Positions 20,923 through 34,313 of a stretch of 64,000 nucleotides of DNA are shown here, one piece after another. A program made the position numbers and the translations under genes. A model generated the notes under the pieces. That model had not been told where the DNA came from. It worked only from the letters and a program-made list of their open reading frames with translations, and made no database searches. Source of the DNA: Cunninghamia lanceolata (lineage: Eukaryota; Streptophyta; Pinopsida; Cupressales; Cupressaceae); NCBI GenBank assembly GCA_027924645.1, contig BSBN01000242.1:1612001-1676000 (forward strand). Direction: 5' to 3'. How positions within the stretch are numbered: the stretch's first letter is position 1; each line of letters starts with the position of its first letter.

Positions 20923-23237
20923 ATTATTATTATAAATACTTCTTATTTTGATTTAAAGTGATTATGTTATCTTGAAAATAAATAAATTATATTAATAATA
21001 CTTATTATATTTAGAAATCTAAAATAAAGAATTAAAAGAATAATAATTATGTCATGCAAGCGACAGGAATAAATAAGTTTATTCTATTTTATTTTTGGAG
21101 GCTTTTGAAAAGCTAAATCTCATGCAAACTTAAAAAAAACTTTAGTTATCAAAGGAAGCAAAAACCTAAATATTGAATGCCAAAAATAAGAGGAAAATTT
21201 GAATAAAAGAGAGGTCACGACGGAGAAATACGGACCACATTTTTTAGCAGCAACAGAAAGGGGACATCATTATTATTTTTGAGCAACGACAGGGAGTAGA
21301 GGAAACCAGCGACAAGGAGAAGAAGAAAGCACATCAACATGAGTGAAATTGACCCTTAACAACATAGTAAATGAGTATTCCTCTTGAGTTTTTCTTGCAT
21401 AGAGTTGTGTATTTTCTTAAATTACAGTCTGTATTAAATCCCTTGGTTGGCCTGTGTTGACCATTGCTTAAAGCTCTTTATCTCTTTTCTGTCGCCAGCT
21501 CTTAAACTTCCCTATCAACCTGCATTCATTTCTCTGTATTATGATTGGATCAACCTCTTCTTTGTTTGACTGTTGGCTTAAGTTTCTTTAGTCTATTTTC
21601 TTACTTTAGCGGCCTGGCTATAGGTAACAACCTGCTAAATGATTAACTTGGAAAAATTAGATTCTGAACTTATAAATTTATCCCTAGGTCGCTAAAATTA
21701 ATAGCTTTTACCTATTGTATTGCCCCTCTACATTTTGATTGAAGGTCGACCTTTAAAACCATGATGGTCAGTATATTTGATCAACCTATTCTTCTTGTTG
21801 ACCGACGACCTGCCAAATTTTAGCCTACAAATAAACAACATTACTTGTAGCTTGATCATTGTTTCTATAGCTTATTAGTTGTCTTTTTATTAATATTGCT
21901 TTTTGGATCTGCATAGTTCTTATCGCTAGTTAGACAGTAGACTGTTTGTGCATTCTGTAGCTTAATTCCTATCACAACTAGTTATTTATTTATGTATCTA
22001 TCTTTCTATTTGTTTTTATCGTTGTAACAGACTTCATAGAAGTTCCTATAGCTGTCCTTCTATATATTATTATTGTTGTTCATACTTGATTAGTTCCTAT
22101 CGTAGTCATTAAAATTATGTATTATACTTGTGTGAATTCTTGTATAGCTTCTTCTAAACTCTTTAAACAGTTAGATTATGAATCAAAGTGGAGTTAGTGT
22201 ATTTTTTAGATTATCATCTATGCTTATTTAACGTTGAAACTAGTCTTAAACTCTTATTTAAAGACTCTCTGAATTGTTAAATCATAAACCACTATTGGAT
22301 TGCAAAGAGTTAAACATTAGATTCTTCAAACCTTTTAGACAACGAATTATAGTTAAATATTATAACCCGATTAAAGACACTATATTTATATTTGCATAAA
22401 TGAATGAATGAGTGATGTTCTACTTATTGCTTATTGAAAGTGTGTTTTTCTGAGTAATGCTTTGGAAAAGGAATTAGAGATGGTTTATAGGTGAACATGG
22501 ATTGTTATTTTCTTTTTATTTTATTTTTCTTATTTCACTTATTTATTGGGGAAAGAAAGTAGATTTTTATCTAGGAGTGTTTTGGGGTACTTTTGGGCTA
22601 GGATGCCGAATGTGGATTATCAGAGATGGATTTTTCCTCTTTTCGGGAATTGAACCTGTAACTATGTTTTAAATGTTTAGATCTAAATGAGCAGTCATCG
22701 AAAAAGATGAATATTTTATCTAGCAAACTTTATTCATATATATCTCTACCACATCCTGTTGTGAGACAATCTATATTTCATTATTTAGAATTGCACATTA
22801 GACATCAGGTTGCATCGGGTGTTCCCTCCTGCCAGTTGTTTATAGGTAGCTAGACATTTTGTGCAGGGTTGGGTTTCCTTCGTGTCATGAAGGGATCCAG
22901 GGAAGTGTAATTGCTTCATGGTTGGGTGGAAAAGTGACCGAGCCATGTTCCTGTCTCTCGGCTCGCAAGAGAACCATGTGGGTTCGTGGAGACTGGAGAG
23001 TGTTTTGATTTATTATACTTGTTGTACATATTTATTGTAACTTGTAATTAGATGTATTATGGCAAGAAAGCCAATGGACTTTGTATATTATTTTATAGTG
23101 CTATCACTTGGATTGAGCACGTGATTTTGTAAGATTTAATGACTTTTATTGATTCATATTTATGAGATTGATCTTTTACTTGAGATGCTGTAATTCAATG
23201 GATTATTTACTTCATTTTACTTTTGTGATGGTTTGAG
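20156..23237 (+). other. AT-rich DNA with a possible gypsy-type LTR
   Basis: At 20259-20270 the purine-rich GTGGGGAAGGA is followed by TGTCACATCTCG (20271), which looks like a PPT and the start of a gypsy LTR on the plus strand. No second end or partner was found. Around 22800-23100 the sequence is GC-richer and then becomes T-rich, as in the R/U5 part of some long gypsy LTRs. I see no coding region. The right side abuts truncated gag of the next element at about 23238. Confidence 0.4.
20870..20917. repeat. (AT)n microsatellite
   Basis: About 47 bases of uninterrupted AT dinucleotide, followed by TTATTATTAT. Confidence 0.97.
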
Positions 23238-24642
23238 TACTTTATAATTTAGCTTGCATGGAAGTATCCAATAATGATAGTTATCTCATGTGCCTATTTC
23301 CTAGAAGTCTAGGGGGGCAAGCAATAGAGTGGTTTTCTCACTTGCCTCAAGGGATCAAGAGTTTTCAAGAATTGGATGAGAAATTTATCCAACATTTCTC
23401 ATATAACATTGAACATGACATATCAATGACTGATTTGTACAATACCAAGAAAAAGAATGGTGAATCTTTTGCTTCATTTTTACAATTTAGGTGGAGGAAT
23501 TCAGCAAGTAAAATTCCTTAGTCAATTCCCAAAAAATAATTGGTCAACATCTTTACCCAAAACCTAAATCAATAAATGAGCTTCCATGTTCAAGTTCAAG
23601 GTCCTAATACCTTTTCTAAACCCATAGAGAGGGGTATGACTATTGAAAGAGCATTGATAGTAAAAGGTCTTGTCAAGATATACAAAGAAGATAAAGGAAA
23701 ATCCTCTAACAATAATAACAATGATCAATCTAAATTGTGGATTGAAAATAGGAATGTTGTACATGATGGATTGGTTGATTCAAGGGCTATTCAAATGACC
23801 CCTTCTTCATCAAATACATCATTGTCAAACAACTCTCAAGGTAATGAACGTCCTCACAGATCACTCTTTCCTTTGAAAAGGAAGTTCACACCCCTAGGGG
23901 AACCTATTGAGGTGGCCTTGCAAAAGTTGGTCAAATCTAAATTAATTGATCTACCTAAACCTTGAAATGTTGAACCCCAAGTAAAACTGCCTTGGTACAA
24001 TGACAATGAATTTTGTGACTTTCATTGGACCAAGGGACACATAACTTCTAGTTGTCTAAGGCTCAAACACATAATCCAAGAACTCATATCATGGTGATGT
24101 AACGGGTGAAAATAACTCTCATACCACCAATGCGGATTTATCCTATGCCTAACCATGGAAAATGACATGTCTCTAACCAAGTTAATTCTTCTAGAGATGC
24201 CAACTACACCAACATGGGCCATAATAATGTAATAGCCTATTTAAGACAAACAAACAACCATGTCTCTACATTGACCATAAAAAATCCAACAATTAATTGT
24301 AATGCAACCACCCAAAGAAGTAGGGTCACTATTCGGGGACCTCCTACTTCATCTAGACCTTCATCTAATTATAACCTTGAAGATCATTTGAACAAAACCC
24401 CAGCTCAAATCTCTATCCTTGAACTTCTGAAAATATCCCCAACCCATCGTGCAATACTTGATAAAATTCTACAAGAATCAAGTGTGTCTCCCCACATAGA
24501 TGCCAATGAGTTTCAAGCCATGGCCGGTAATATTGCCTCTACACATCAACTCGTGTTTTCTAAAGAGGACCTTCCACCTATTAGCCCCAAACATAATGAG
24601 GCTTTGTACTTGGAGGTTTTTATTCATAAGCATAAAGTCAAA
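23238..24642 (+). pseudogene. Tat-type gag, N-terminally truncated
   Basis: Homology to the gag at 51005-51883 begins at LACMEVSNNDSYLM and runs through LFPRSLGGQAIEWFSHLP. Stops occur at 23519-23521 and twice in the next 60 bases; the frame then resumes at about 23576. Later blocks are FTPLGEPIEVALQKLV and a CxFH...H...C zinc-binding segment (NEFCDFHWTKGHITSSC, near 24010-24060), then another frame from 24214 with RVTIRGPPTSS. A one-base loss in an A run near 24640 breaks the join to protease. The N-terminus upstream of LAC is not found. Confidence 0.85.
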
Positions 24643-26484
24643 GAGTCGTGATTGATGGGGGAGCTGGCTTAAACATTTGTACTCTAAGTTTGGTCAAAAA
24701 GTTGGGGTATTCCGATGGAGTAATAGATCCCTTAAAGAAAATAACCATTAAGGGTTATGATGATGCTGAGAGAGAGTCAAATGGAATTGTTGAATTGCCT
24801 ATTCAAGTGGGCCCTATTTTAATAACAACTGTGTGTCAAGTTTTGGACCTTGATCTACCCTATAACATCCTTCTTGGTCGCCCATGGATCCATGCCATGC
24901 AATCTGTCCCATCAACTTTCCACCAATGCATAAAATTCCCCCATGATGGCAATTTAATTACCATATATGGAGATCCTCAACCCTTTCAATATTGTCAAAA
25001 TTTAGCTAAAAAATACCAAGAGAATCATCATATCCCTATTAACCATGAAGCCTCTCCATCATCAACTTATGTGGACCCATCCACATTAGCCTCGTCATCA
25101 TCCACTGCTTCCACATTGAATCCATCAACACCGGAGATCAAGGTCCAAATTCATGATAATGGTTGTGTGGAATATAAAATGCAACGTTCCTTTTGTGTAA
25201 GTCAACTTCCTGTCACGCCTAAGTCTTATGGTAAACCTAAGGAGGGTCTATTTAAGGTCACTACCAAACAATAGTTCCCCAAGTTTCTCTATTGGGGTAA
25301 GTTGGAGAAAGAAGACATTCAAGAAGATGTATCATCATGGTTTTATAAAGAAAAAGAAGAAATCCAAGATCCTAAATTAAACCTTGAGAACTATCCAAAA
25401 GGTCTTCATATCATTAAAAACATGGGTTATAAAGAAGAAGGTGGTCTTGGGCTTAAAATTCAAGGTATCATTGAGCCTATCATTCAAGTTCCTAGAGGTA
25501 ATCATGGAGGGTTAGGGTATGGATCTCCTATGAATGTGCCCCTAAAATCCACATACTCTCTTGATGAAGTTGAACCTCCCCCTTTGTCTAAAAACCTTAA
25601 TGTAAACATTCAAGAAAACTTTTCCTTTGATCTAAAGAACATTTTCCAAGACATGTCCATTTGTACCATAACACCCATGCCATCCACTTCTCAAGCCCAT
25701 TGTGTTGACCTCGTATATCCTCAAGTTATTGATTGGGACCAACAAGGACCACCTTCTTTAGACCTTTTTCAAAATGATGAAGCCGTTGCAGAATTTTTGG
25801 GTCTTAGGGATGGAATTCCCTTAGGTGATCATGAAGCAGGTTTTGCCATAGAATTAGATGCAGAGGCTTATTTTGGGGAAGATGCTAAAAGTACAATCTA
25901 TAATATAGAATCCTATGACAAGGAAGAAGAGAATATAGGACTTCCAAATATGGCTCAATATCTAGAAAGATCTCCTATCTTAGTGGAAGAAGCTCAAGAA
26001 GTTAAGGCTATCAAGGGTCAAGTTATAGCAGATCAGTTGGCAGATTTCCCATTGCAAGTGGATTATCCCTTAGTATCCAATTTTCCCGATGAATCAGTCT
26101 TTGCCATGGAATCTTCATCTTTGTGGAAATTATATTTTGATGGGTCCTATACAAATCATGGATCAGGGGTAGGAATTCTTTTTCTTACCCCTCAAGGAGA
26201 TTGCATACCTAAGTCATTAAGGCATGTGATTGATGAAGAAGAGTACCGGGTATCTAGATTGCATGAGCTTGAGGTCCTAGAAGAGAAGCATTTGCACGCG
26301 TTGAATCATTTGCAATCTTATCAGAACCGGTTACAAAGAAGTTATAACAAGAAAATCAGAGTTAGAAAATTTGAGCTTGGTGACTTGGTCCTTAAGGAAA
26401 ATCAGAAGAATCAACAAGAAATAGCAAAGAAAGGAAAATTTGAGCCTAATTGGCTTGGAACTTTTGTGGTTATAGCATCCTATG
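24643..26484 (+). pseudogene. Tat-type protease and G-patch region fused across two deletions to RNase H and integrase-tail remnants
   Basis: Protease core IDGGAGLNICTLSLVKKLG at about 24650 and a second block NILLGRPWIHAMQSVPSTFH. TAG at 25272-25274 splits an otherwise single frame. The G-patch-like segment IIKNMGYKEEGGLGLKIQG lies near 25410-25465. At about 26000 the frame jumps to the text that precedes the second RNase H (AIKGQVIADQLADFPLQ, SLWKLYFDGSYTNHGSGVG). At about 26218 it jumps again to the integrase C-terminus (EEEYRVSRLHELEVLEEKHL, KFELGDLVLKENQ). RT, RNase H 1 and the integrase core are missing without loss of frame. The frame ends where a solo LTR is inserted at 26485. Confidence 0.82.
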
Positions 26485-29091
26485 TGTTACACCCCCAACT
26501 TTTGATTTAGCTTAATCCTACTTTTATGTGGTAAACAGGATAATTAATCTTAGATTAATGATTTGATGTTTGTGGAAAATATAAGGTAGAATCATTGATT
26601 ATATGGATATTGATTGATGTTTAGATTAGACATGAGATTACATGTTGATAAGATAATTTAATCATAATGTTTTATGAATTAAATGATGATAGTTATATGG
26701 TTGCAAGTGTAATTAGGAAAAGAATCTTCCTCCAAGGATGGAAGGAGAGTATCACCTGGGAGAAGGAGATAGATGTTGGGAAAAGGTCAAAATACCATCT
26801 GAGTATCGAATTTGATCATTCATGAACCCATGTAATTCAGGGTTTGTATAAGCCATTTTCATTGTTTAGTCGATTTTGATTCGACCAATGATGGCAAGAT
26901 GATTTATGATCTCTTGACGTCGTCTACGTTGATTCGACTAGATAATGTTCTCAAAACATTTATGCAGTCGATAGTAAACATGATTAGATGTTGAAGTTTT
27001 CCTTTATTCATGTATCTATTTACTTTATTTAATTATTTTTATTATAGTTTAATATGGCGAAGTGGGGGAGAGGACTCAACCCCATATTTGCATATTAATG
27101 ATACCACCTTAATGATGGTAATATAACTTAAGTGATATCCTAAGTTATTTTGATAATCCCCTAGCATCATTTAGATGTAATAGATATTATGTGAAACATA
27201 ATTATTTATTTACCCACTTGTAGTTGTTGAGCTTTTTATTATGTTAAGCTTATATGTTCTTGTTGTCCACCATACTACTACCCACGATATGTGGAGTGAG
27301 TAGAGATTGTTGTTGATCTTAACCAAAGCTCATCATTATGCAAATACTCCCGAATGGGAAATATGGCCTTTGAGGAGCCGAGATAATCGCGAGGTGGCAT
27401 GGAATGTGCCAACTAATTTACCAGCTTCCATGCGAAGGGTGGCGGTTATGTGCAGAGGTAGACAAATGCATGCAAAAAGAAAGAGTTGAGAGTATTTTGT
27501 TGGGGGATGTTTTTGAGGATTGGCATTGTTTTTTTGTAGAAGTTACAGATATGAGACTTAATGCTTGGGAGCTCACAGGAAGGAGTCGAGCTTACATTGA
27601 CAGTCTTATCCCTTAGCAACCCATATTCGACTGCGAGCATATCTGTACAGGTATGACTATTTTTACAGTCGTGGATTATATTGCATGCTAATACCACTGT
27701 GATTTTGGCCACACGGTGGTTATTGATGGCTATGTTATTATAAGATAGTATCTATGTGTTTTATACTTTGATGAGGCCTTCATGGTCGAGTGCACGTATA
27801 GTGCAATGTTATCATAAACGATAACATTTATATGTTAAGGCCTTCATGGATGACTACATGAGTAGTGCTATGTTATCGCATACGATGGCTTTGATGATAA
27901 CCCAGTTATGGCCTATATGGCCGAAGCATTAGTGATACTATATTTTTATATCATATCAATTGTATGTTTGATAAACCATACAAGCTAGCTGAGAGCCATG
28001 CTGCATAATGATAAACTATACAAGTTGGCCGAGAGCCATGTATATTGTAATGTTAAACCATGTGAGCAGGCCATGAGCCAATGTTTTTATTTTAGAAAGA
28101 CAAGACAATAGTAAGACTAATGGCCATACACAATACAATGAAGAGACACTCTTGAAAGTTGATGTTATCAACAGTGCTCATGCCATGGTGGCTTTCAAGG
28201 CACATGAAATAAGAAGTGAAACACTTGTTTGTTTGTATAAGACAACATTTTTAAACCTTTGGGTGTAATCTTGACATAGGATAAGAGTAATAAGACTCTT
28301 AGTATCCATGAAGGAAAAACCATTTGTTATTGGTAACAATGTAGAGACTGCATTAAGTGCATGTCAAGGGAATAATCTTTGACTGTCATTTTATTTCCAT
28401 GTAGGAAAGAACATGAAATTGAGTATGATGACTCATTATTGGAAATGTATTATGGTCTCATTTCTTTTTGAATGGCAATGCTTCATGAATGAAGTATAGG
28501 GTATCAAGAACCCTTTTGACTAAAGGTCTATTTATTATTGTCTACTTATTAGACCACAATGATATGTGATATAATCAATGTGAATTTATGTTAACCTTGA
28601 AACAAAAAAACCATAGTAACTTAGACTGGGGTTGGTCTTAAAAACTGAAACTGTGAACTTGCAAAGGAAAGTACGGGAATAGGGTGATGTGGAGTCACAA
28701 AATTCCCTATTGCATAATACCACAAAACAAATAATGAATGCACTCTTGGAATCAGAGTCAAAAGTCCAAGGTAGGTGAACCAAGGGTGAATTGAACCCAT
28801 CTTTATGATCTAGAGAGATCAAATTATGATCGTTGTAGGATGATACAACTTCTAAGTCAAGTCAAGGTGTGTGAACAATCGACTACATTCATTGCGAAAC
28901 GCATATGTATATAAATCTTTGGCCAAAGTAATGCATCTGTCTCTGCATGCATTATTTTGTTCACTGTGCTCCATATGGCATAATGCTTCCAGTAGTGTCA
29001 TACATAGTTAGAGTGGATCTACAGTTGTATGACCGTGAAGCATTATGAAGGACACAACACCAGATACTCAGATGGAAAACCAATTGGTTCC

Positions 29092-29451
29092 TGCTACGCC
29101 CTTAATCCTATAGTGTGTATAGGGTTATGAATAGTCAGCTTGTGGCTATCTTAACTCTTAATTAAGTCATATTATCATTAGTTTATTGTTATTTAGTTGT
29201 TTAGGTCAGCCTAAGGCTTATATAGGCCCATCTAAGTCGGCCTAGGTGATATCCTAGGCATAAATAGGTATATATAGGAGGTAGTGAGTCTTATTTCATC
29301 ATATTCAGTATTGTGTTCTCATTGAAGACTATTGGAGGTATCCCCCTCGAAGTGGTTTTGGAGGTTGCCCCCTCGAAATGGCATATTATTATCAAGTATT
29401 GGTAGCATATTTACTATTATATTCAGATATTGTGCAAGTTGTTTCATTACA
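29092..29451 (+). repeat. 5' LTR of the chromovirus (360 bp)
   Basis: TGCTACGCCCTTAATCC to GTTTCATTACA. It contains TATATAGG-type TATA text near 29270-29279. It matches 34300-34659 with about six substitutions. Confidence 0.96.
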
Positions 29452-29453
29452 AG

Positions 29454-29465
29454 TGGTATCAGAGA
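29454..29465 (+). other. Primer-binding site of the chromovirus
   Basis: TGGTATCAGAGA, two bases after the LTR; it differs from the tRNA-Met complement in the last base only. Confidence 0.85.
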
Positions 29466-29809
29466 ATGATCTTGGCACCGTAGAGGCAAAATTTTTTCTC
29501 ATCATTGGAGGCGATTTTGGGAAGAGCATAACTTTCAGATTTTAGCGAATTTTTTAAAGATTTTTAAAGGGTTTTTGAATACAATATTAAAGAAGATACA
29601 GTCCAGATTTCAGAGGAATTAGAGCAAAAATAAGCGAGTTATTGCAAAATTAGGGTTTGCAACAAATTCGCTCTGAAGGCATTAAATTTGCTAATTTCTT
29701 AGAATTTTTTCTGGGTAAGTGGTATCTTGGCCTTAGTAAGTTACAGTAAAATTTTTAGAGAATTTGCATTTCATTTGTGTGATTTATTTCAAAATTATTT
29801 TTTCTAATC

Positions 29810-30860
29810 ATGACGGGTCCTTCAACAAGGGGCAAAAAGAATGTTACCACACCGGGAAAAACTCCAGGCAAGGAGGAGGTGGAAAATGAGGATGTTGATA
29901 AAAAAGAATATGAAAATATACTTGAACTTATTCATAAAGAAAATAGCAAGATGAAAGGTGAAATCTTGTCCATTATGGGTGAACAAATGAAAGGGTTGGC
30001 AAAGTCATGTGATATTGAGAAAATTCTGGAGATACTTTCCAAACATAAGCAGTCACAACACCACGATGTGGAGGAAGAGGATTCTACAAAAGTGAAGGGT
30101 GTTTTTGGGTTTGAATCAAATCTCAAGATGGATCATCACACCACTCATTTTATGGCAAGGAATTTCACACCAAAGTTGGATATGCGAAAGTTTGATGGTC
30201 AAGATCCTACCAATTAGCTTTGTCAAATGGAGCAATTCTTTGATATCCACCATGTTCCATGTCAACAAAAGGTGTCCATGGCTTCCTTATACTTGGAACC
30301 TGATCAATTCATTTGGTACCATTGGCTATGTGAAGAAAAGAAAGCAAAAGGATGCATTGTCACTTGGTCGGTTTTCCAAGAAGAACTCATTACTCATTAT
30401 GGTGAAAATCTTATGGATAGCTACTTCAGCCAAATTACCAAATTAAGGCAAACAGGTATGGTCAAGGATTACATTCATCAATTTCGTACTTTATCTCTAA
30501 GAGTGGAAAATGTGTCTACAGAAAATTTGTTGGAGCTATTCATTGGTGGCTTAAAGGATCACATTAAATATGAGGTACGCATGTTCCGTCCAAATTCCAT
30601 CTCAGAGGCAATGATTATGGCAAGGCAAGTAGAGGAAAAATTTATGGTTAATAAAAGGCAAGGTTTTATAAACATAAGAGATAAAAGCACTCCTACACAG
30701 TCACTTCCACAACCTACTAGGCTAACACCACAACAAATTGAAGAGAAGAGAGCAAAAGGATTATGTTTTAATTGTGATAGCAAATATAGTAGAGGACACA
30801 AATGCACTGAAAAGAAATTGTTCTATATTGAAGGGCCAAATGAGGAAGAAGAAGAGGTAC
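29810..30860 (+). pseudogene. Chromovirus gag with zinc knuckle
   Basis: ATG at 29810 is followed by a basic N-terminus and the capsid region ([30 protein letters not shown]). A TAG at 30215-30217 replaces the tryptophan expected in [13 protein letters not shown], splitting the frame. The zinc knuckle [14 protein letters not shown] is near 30763-30804. It is followed in the same frame by protease. Gag is the structural RNA-binding protein of the particle. Confidence 0.9.
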
Positions 30861-32924
30861 CAATAGTAGAGAGTGACAATGAGATTGAGAAGGAGTCAAG
30901 AGATACTCAACCAATCATTTCTTGCCATGCACTTTCAGGTTTTAGTACCCCACAAACTCTCAAGGTAGTGGGTTTCTTAAAGAAAGAAAAAGTAACAGTG
31001 TTGATAGACTCAAGTAGCACTCATAACTTCATCAACAAAAAGTTGGCCACTCGTTTAAATTGTTTTATATATCCAGCTCCAGAATTTCAGGTCTTGATTA
31101 CAGATGGTGGTACTGTTAGTTGTTCAGGAAAATACCATAGCATTAAATTATCCATGGGAGATTATCATCTTAATTGTCCAATGTATGCTATCTTAATGGG
31201 TGCGGCAGATATTGTTTTGGGAGTACAGTGGCTTACCACTTTGGGAACAATTGAATTGAACTTCCAAGAACTATTCATGCGCTTTCAATCAGAGGGAAGA
31301 ACAATAGAATTACGAGGGATGCATGCAAAGTCACCACAGATAGTAAGTTCTTACCAAATGCAAAAGATGTTGAAGAAGGGGGTAGATGGGATGGTAGCCC
31401 AATTATTTTCATTAGAAGCATATCACTCAAAGGCTTCTACACCATTGGATCTACAAGCAATTATAGATAAGCACTCTATAGTTTTTGGGGAGATGCCAAA
31501 AGGATTGCCTCCTAGGAGAGATCATGATCATGCCATTCAACTAGTACCAGGGAGCCAACCACCCAACATCAGGCCCTACAGATATCCATATGCTCAAAAA
31601 AGTGAGATTGAGAAGATAGTTCAAGAGATGCTAGAAGCAGGCATTATCAGGCATAGTCAAAGTGCTTACTCATCTCCTGTGGTAATGGTGCGTAAGAAGG
31701 ATGAAACGTGGAGGATGTGTCCAGATTACAGGGAGCTTAACAAGTTCACCATAAAAGATAAGTTTCCTATTCCAGTAATTGATGATTTGTTAGATGAGCT
31801 TAATGGTGCTATTTATTTTACAAAACTTGATCTCCGTTCTGGTTATCATCAAATTAGAATTAGAGATGAGGATGTACATAAGACAGCTTTTAGAACCCAT
31901 GAAGGCCACTATGAATTTTTGGTAATGCCTTTTGGTCTCACTAATGCACCGTCAACATTTCAAAGTTTAATGAACTCTATCTTCAGGCCATTTTTGAGGA
32001 AATTGGTTTTGGTATTTTTTGATGACATCTTAATATATAGTAAAACATGGGAGGAACACTTGCAACATGTAAATCAAGTGTTGGACATTTTGAAGCAGAA
32101 TCAGTTGTATGCTAAACCATCCAAGTGTATCTTTGGTGTCAAAGAAGTGGAGTACCTTGGTCACATTGTGTCGCATGAGGGAGTCAAGGTGGACCCTCAT
32201 AAGATCCAAGCAATTGTAGAGTGGAAAATTCCTAAGACCCTTAAGGAATTTACGAGGTTTTTTAGGGCTTACAGGGTATTATCGCCGATTTGTAAAGAAT
32301 TATGGTAGCATAGCATCTCCTCTCACATCCTTGTTAAAGAAGGATGCTTTCCAATGGAATGAAATGGTGACAAGGGCATTTGAGAAACTAAAGGAAGCCA
32401 TGTGTACAACTCCAGTACTAGCTACCCCAGATTTTTCTAAAACATTTGTTGTTGAATGTGATGCTTCAGGACATGGAATAGGAGCAGTACTTATGCAAGA
32501 AGGAAAACCCATAGCATTTGAAAGTCGCCAACTCAAAGGTAAGAATTTGTTGAAGCCAGTTTATGAGAAAGAAATGTTGGCTATCTTGCATGCAGTCAAA
32601 CAATGGAGACCTTATCTAATGGGATGACACTTTAAGGTCAAGACAGATCATGATAGTCTCAAATATTTCTTGCAACAGAGGTTATCATCTGAAGAACAAC
32701 AAAAATGGGTCACAAAGATGTTGGGATATGACTTTGAGATCATATATAAGAAAGGCAAGGAGAATGTTGTGGCTGATGCTCTATCAAGGCGTGATGAACC
32801 CACAGAGTCATTTTTATTTGCCATTTCCATGTTATAAGCAGACTGGGTAAATGAGGCAAGAGAAGAGTGGGAGAAGGACATAGATACTCTAAGGCTCATT
32901 GAGAAACTCCAATAGGAATCAAGT
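30861..32924 (+). pseudogene. Chromovirus protease, reverse transcriptase and RNase H
   Basis: The protease core reads [13 protein letters not shown] (near 30999), with Ser where the family has Gly in DSG. RT has [33 protein letters not shown] and catalytic FFDDILIYS (near 32014-32040), all apparently intact. An extra T near 32248-32251 shifts the frame; RNase H follows with [19 protein letters not shown] and [18 protein letters not shown]. Stops TGA 32625-32627 (arginine expected), TAA 32835-32837 and TAG 32913-32915 follow. The RNase H-integrase joint carries ENVVADALSRR. Confidence 0.93.
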
Positions 32925-34313
32925 GTGTCTGACAAATTTTCATGGAAAGGAAATATTTTATGGTACAAGGAGAGGTTATACATTTGCAAGAATTCAACTC
33001 TTAAGCTTAAGGTGTTGGAAGAACTACATGCTTCTCCAATAGGTGGGCACTCAGGATTCCTCAAAACTTATCATAGAATCAAGCAAGATTTCTTTTGGGA
33101 AGGGCTGAAAGGGGATGTTCAAAAATTTGTAGCTGAATGCATGGTATGTCAACAACATAAAGGGGAGACAGTTAAGACTCCGGGTCTTCTACAACCCTTA
33201 TGTATCCCAAGTCAAAGGTGGGAGGAGGTATCTATGGATTTCATCACAGGTTTGCCTAGATCTGAAGGAAAAAATGTCATCATGGTTGTTGTGGATCGTC
33301 TCACCAAATATGGTCACTTTTGTGCTTTGGCACAACCATTGGCAGCAAGCACTGTAGCAATAGCTTTTATGAATACTATTCAGAAACTGCATGGGACTCC
33401 AAAAGTTATAGTCAGTGATCGTGACCCTATATTCACAAGTAATATTTGGACTGACTTGTTTTCATGCTTGGGCACTCAGCTTGCTCGTAGTTCATCATAT
33501 CACCCCCAGTCAGATGGACAGACAAAAGTGGTCAACAAATGCTTGGAAGGCTATCTCCGTTGTTTTGCTTCAGATAAACAAGAGAGATGGGTGCAATGGC
33601 TACCACTAGCAAAATGGTGGTACAACACTTCTTTCCATACTTCTTCCAAGATGTCTCCATTTTTAGCACTATATGGTTACCACCCACCATCAATCATCTC
33701 TTCATTGCGGGTACAACCAAAGGTTCACACAGTCAAAGAACACATCCATCATCAGCAAGAGGTATTGGCTAGTCTTCGAGAGAACTTGGCAATGGCACAA
33801 AACAGAATGAAGCAACAAGCTGATCAACACCGTAGTGAAAGAACTTTTGAAGTGGGAGATTGGGTCTTTGTGCGACTACAACCATACAAGCAAATGTCTC
33901 TAAAACAACAACATAAAGCTAACAAGCTGGCACCCAAGTACTATGGTCCTTATAAGGTGTTGCAGAAGATTGGCAATGTAGCATATAAATTGGAGCTACC
34001 CATATCAACAAAAATTCATCCAGTTTTTCATGTTTCCTGCTTGAAGAAGGTTATTGGGAATAAAGTGGTAGCACAGACTAAGTTACCTGAGCTTGATGAA
34101 GAGGGAAGAATAGTTGTGGATCCTGAGATAATTATTCAAACACGCACCAAGAAGCTGAGGACAAGGGAAATCATAGAATATCTAATTAAATGGAAAAACT
34201 CTCCAATTGAGGAAGCTACATGGGAGAATGAGGAATTCATGCGAAAGCATCCACATTTGGTCAGCATTGAGGACAATGCTTCTTTGAAGAGGGGGGGCAT
34301 GCTACGCCCTTAA
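32925..34313 (+). pseudogene. Chromovirus integrase with C-terminal chromodomain
   Basis: An open frame of 462 codons. The zinc finger has H and C residues in HASPIGGHSGF...CMVCQQHKG. Catalytic core: D in SMDFITGLP and D in VSDRDPIF, but the third residue, 35 positions later in SDGQTKVVNK, is Lys instead of Glu. The GPY-type tail (APKYYGPYKVLQKIGNVAYK, HPVFHVSCLKK) is followed by a chromodomain at the end (EIIEYLIKWKNSPIEEATWE). The chromodomain normally guides insertion to marked chromatin. The Glu to Lys change would abolish strand transfer. Confidence 0.93.

Noticed and set aside
26485..29091. Possible host gene between the two transposon parts
   Set aside because: No coding frame, and the end structure plus the rejoined integrase show that it is LTR sequence.
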